64,000 bases of DNA from Calditrichia bacterium (GTDB lineage Bacteria > Calditrichota > Calditrichia > RBG-13-44-9 > J075): NCBI GenBank assembly GCA_028284445.1, contig JANQRS010000011.1, positions 316,321 to 380,320 of the forward strand, given 5' to 3'. How positions within the stretch are numbered: position 1 is the first letter of the stretch; each line of letters opens with the position of its first letter. The position numbers were made by a program, and so were the translations under genes. Of the stretch, positions 61,943 to 64,000 are shown piece after piece. The notes beneath the pieces were generated by a model. That model made no database searches, was not told where the DNA came from, and saw only the letters and a program-made list of their open reading frames with translations.

Positions 61943-63156
61943 GCAAGACGATTGCGGTAATGGCAACATTGGACACGAAAGGCCCGGAAGCAGAATTTAT
62001 TTGTGAACAATTGAGGAAATCAGGCGCCGCTGTAACACTTTTTGACGTTGGGGTTGTCGGTCAAACAGCAGTCGCCGCTGAATATAGCCGGGAAGCAATA
62101 GCAACTCGCGGCGGAAAAGGGCTCGATGAGCTACTTGTCAATCCGACCCGCGAAGTAGCCACGCCAGTAATGGCTGAAGGCGCAAGACAAATCGTGAAAG
62201 ATTTGATCAACAAAAACGAACTACATGGCATCATCGGTCTCGGCGGCTTGCAAGGAACCGCATTATGCACCGATGTCATGCGTTCGCTCCCTTATGGTTT
62301 TCCGAAAGTAATGGTGTCCACCGTTGCCTCTGGCGACGTTTCGTCTTATGTTGACATCAAGGATATCACAATGATGTTTTCCGTGGGTGACATTTTAGGC
62401 CTCAACCCATTTACACGCAATATTTTATCAAATGCTGCCGGTGCGGTAATGGGCATGGCAAACAAGCCAAAGCTACCGACAGGCGACAACAAAAAGCCGG
62501 TCATTGGTATGACAAATCTCGGGGTGTTAACCCGGGGTGCCATGCAAGCGATCGAGTATTTCGAAGAAGCCGGTTATGAAGTCATTGTGTTTCACGCAAT
62601 CGGCTCGGGAGGCAGAGCCATGGAGCAGATGATCAGGGAAGGTATTATCGGTGCAGTTTTTGACTATGCGATGGGGGAAATTGCTGATGGCGTTTGGAAC
62701 TTCTTGCGTACCAGCGGCCCGGAACGCTTAACCGTCGCCGGCAAAATGGGCATTCCCCAGGTAATCTGCCCCGGTGGCGCTGAACACCTGGGAATATTGG
62801 TCGAGCCCAACCAGATACCAGAAGCATACAAAGATCACGTCTATGTTTGGCATAATCCGGTTGTATTTGTCCCGCGAATCGACCCGGACGGTTTGAAGCG
62901 CGTTGCCAGGGAAGTAACCGGGAGGCTTCAGCATACGAGCAAACGCGCGGCATTCATGATCCCGATGCAAGGCACTAGCCGCTATGCAATGCCTGGTGGT
63001 GAATTGCATGATCCCGAGGGCGACAAGGTCTTTTTCGAAGAGCTAAAGAGCACAATGCCCGAAGCTGTTGAAGTGATTGAAATTGATACTCACGCAGAAG
63101 ACCCGGTATTCGTTAAAGCCTGCGTTGACAAACTGATTAACCTAATTGAGGGCTAG
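61939..63156 (+). CDS. Tm-1-like ATP-binding protein (UPF0261)
   Basis: A 405-residue protein of the UPF0261/Tm-1-like family. The N-terminal half has AVMATLDTKGPEAEFICEQLRKSG and the glycine-rich GIIGLGGLQGTALCTDVM (about residues 94-111), then KVMVSTVASGDVSSYV; the second half has IGMTNLGVLTRGAMQ, FHAIGSGGRAMEQMI and PGGAEHLGI, and ends with an acidic strand. Family members bind ATP and work with a TIM-barrel partner, which is the upstream, 4-base-overlapping gene. The catalysed reaction is unknown. The tomato Tm-1 relative inhibits a viral replication protein. The context with a TRAP transporter indicates small-molecule catabolism. Confidence 0.9.
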   Translation: MSKTIAVMATLDTKGPEAEFICEQLRKSGAAVTLFDVGVVGQTAVAAEYSREAIATRGGKGLDELLVNPTREVATPVMAEGARQIVKDLINKNELHGIIGLGGLQGTALCTDVMRSLPYGFPKVMVSTVASGDVSSYVDIKDITMMFSVGDILGLNPFTRNILSNAAGAVMGMANKPKLPTGDNKKPVIGMTNLGVLTRGAMQAIEYFEEAGYEVIVFHAIGSGGRAMEQMIREGIIGAVFDYAMGEIADGVWNFLRTSGPERLTVAGKMGIPQVICPGGAEHLGILVEPNQIPEAYKDHVYVWHNPVVFVPRIDPDGLKRVAREVTGRLQHTSKRAAFMIPMQGTSRYAMPGGELHDPEGDKVFFEELKSTMPEAVEVIEIDTHAEDPVFVKACVDKLINLIEG

Positions 63157-63249
63157 CCAACAACATGAGCAATTCCTTTTTGCTTGCAATTTATACCACA
63201 AACAACTAAGTTGCATTTTGCAACCAAAGCGGAACTAAAGGACGAGCAA

Positions 63250-63492
63250 ATGCCTGGAATAACTGTCAAGAATATCCCGGAAGATTTATACGAAAAGCTT
63301 AGGCAAAATGCCGCCCGGAACCGTCGCAGCATCAACAATGAAATTATCTTTTGTCTGGAGCAGATACTGGAGAGCAAGAAACTGGATCCACAATTGCAGC
63401 TCGAGCAAATCCGTAAACTGAGGGAAGAGTTCGATTTGCCGGACCTAACTGACGACTTTCTTGATGCAGCCAAAAATGACGGCCGTCCATGA
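63250..63492 (+). CDS. VapB/FitA-type antitoxin
   Basis: An 80-residue ribbon-helix-helix antitoxin. The beta strand is GITVKNIPEDLYEKLRQNA and the helices follow with RRSINNEIIFCLEQIL, the pattern of FitA/Arc-like proteins. The C-terminal LREEFDLPDLTDDFLDAAKNDGRP is the acidic tail that blocks the PIN toxin. It is co-translated with the toxin by a 4-base overlap (ATGA). AAGGACGAG precedes ATG 63250, which is preferred over the longer upstream frame. As in other VapBC systems the complex should autoregulate the promoter. Confidence 0.9.
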   Translation: MPGITVKNIPEDLYEKLRQNAARNRRSINNEIIFCLEQILESKKLDPQLQLEQIRKLREEFDLPDLTDDFLDAAKNDGRP

Positions 63493-63875
63493 TCGTCGTC
63501 GATACAAATGTCATCACTTACCTTCACATCAAAGGGGCTCACACCAGCAAGGCTGAGTCATTATACGTGGCTGATCCGGATTGGGCAGTTCCTGCCCTAT
63601 GGCGGAGTGAATTCAGCAATATTCTGGTAAGATATGTCCGCAACAATCTCCTGACCAGTTCTGATGCCCATAGACTACTTACTTCGGCTGAAACTGTTCT
63701 CCGCAACAATGAATTTCGCAGCTCTGCCAGCACGGCGATCGATCTGGCAATCCAATCCGGTTGTTCAGCTTATGATTGTGAATTTGTTGCCCTGGCAATG
63801 GATTTGAACACGCATCTATACACAGCCGACAAAAAAATCCTTCGGAAATTCCCGAAAATTGCCAAAGCGCTCTAA
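63489..63875 (+). CDS. VapC-type PIN-domain toxin
   Basis: A 128-residue PIN ribonuclease. The metal-binding acidic residues are in place: Asp5 in VVDTNV, Glu41 in WRSEFSN, Asp96 in SAYDCEFVALA and Asp114 in YTADKKIL. Such toxins cleave tRNA or rRNA to slow growth. It is the second gene of the toxin-antitoxin pair and overlaps the antitoxin by 4 bases. No other mobile-element mark is seen next to it. The window ends 125 bases later. Confidence 0.92.
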   Translation: MIVVDTNVITYLHIKGAHTSKAESLYVADPDWAVPALWRSEFSNILVRYVRNNLLTSSDAHRLLTSAETVLRNNEFRSSASTAIDLAIQSGCSAYDCEFVALAMDLNTHLYTADKKILRKFPKIAKAL

Positions 63876-63921
63876 CAACTACCGATTCTGACTCACCAGC
63901 GCATGAAGCTCAATGCGCTAT

Positions 63922-64000
63922 CTATGGCAGAATGCGCTGCAAATGGCTCAACACCCTGTTATCCCCAAGTGTCTCGACAAGCAGATGATCGTTAATGGTA
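63922..64000 (-). CDS. Possible 3' end of a minus-strand gene, truncated by the window
   Basis: Reading leftwards from the end of the window, one frame gives TINDHLLVETLGDNRVLSHLQRIL followed by Pro and a TAG stop at 63922-63924. The composition is protein-like, and it would be the C-terminal end of a gene beginning outside the window. With only 25 codons, chance cannot be excluded and no family can be named. Confidence 0.3.
   Translation of the reverse strand, partial: TINDHLLVETLGDNRVLSHLQRILP

Noticed and set aside
1..64000. tRNA, rRNA, CRISPR arrays, prophage or insertion sequences
   Set aside because: No cloverleaf with a TTCGA arm in gaps, no regularly spaced repeats, and no transposase or integrase was found by reading.

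Overview
The window looks like chromosomal DNA of a Gram-negative bacterium of the FCB superphylum, most like Calditrichota/KSB1-type lineages. Three large secreted proteins (13427-14719, 18618-20864, 38100-40838) end in a YPNPFN-type or related C-terminal sorting/FlgD-like domain of about 80 residues, as used by type IX secretion in that group. There are outer-membrane barrel proteins, an LpxR-like protein, lipoproteins, a hybrid histidine kinase with a two-component-regulator propeller, and many gene-end hairpins built from short repeated words. The taxonomic call is inference. No rRNA, tRNA, CRISPR array or insertion sequence was recognised.

Layout. 0-3.2 kb: a small membrane protein, a zinc-ribbon (zf-TFIIB) protein and a GNAT acetyltransferase, then on the minus strand a thioredoxin-like protein and an ECF sigma/anti-sigma pair. 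3.4-9.6 kb: membrane proteins, a DEDDh exonuclease, two alpha/beta hydrolases, an amidase and a CvfB-like S1 protein. 9.7-14.7 kb: RidA-like protein, LpxR-like lipid A deacylase, sulfotransferase, methyltransferase, secreted SGNH-like protein. 14.8-17.6 kb (minus): SSS symporter plus SsuD-like flavin monooxygenase. 17.7-28.7 kb: sirtuin, vanadium-haloperoxidase-like secreted enzyme, aldo/keto reductase, beta-barrel protein, 15-repeat LRR protein, hydrolase-barrel fusion, an OsmC-like gene interrupted by an in-frame TGA (probable selenoprotein), a second amidase and an M14 peptidase. 29-34 kb: a 1400-residue hybrid kinase and a Cys-cluster protein. 34-41 kb: MscS channel, a four-gene membrane/NmrA cluster, GH5 cellulase with carbohydrate-binding modules, DinB. 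41.5-46.9 kb: cytoplasmic reductive-dehalogenase-like iron-sulfur protein, NSS symporter, B3 metallo-beta-lactamase-like enzyme, methyltransferase. 47-53.5 kb: a YchF relative that has lost most of its G domain, DoxX plus Crp-like regulator, beta-hydroxyacid dehydrogenase, ABC-F ATPase. 53.5-63.2 kb: M20 and M14 peptidases, an SH3-DUF2272 protein, a TAXI-type TRAP transporter divergent from a PEP-hydrolase-family/Tm-1-like pair. 63.2-63.9 kb: a VapBC-type toxin-antitoxin pair.

How the genes fit together. Most of the window is accessory metabolism of a heterotroph that degrades polymers and peptides: secreted cellulase, amidases, metallopeptidases, secreted hydrolases, and sodium- or TRAP-driven uptake, with stress and detoxification functions (OsmC, RidA, thioredoxin, beta-lactamase fold, dehalogenase-like protein). 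The most striking item is the OsmC-like gene at 25783-26250. A single TGA sits exactly where the family has its peroxidatic cysteine, followed by a stem-loop of SECIS-like geometry, which predicts selenocysteine incorporation. Second is the shrunken YchF at 46970-47659, which keeps the coiled coil and TGS-like end but only a relic of the GTPase domain.
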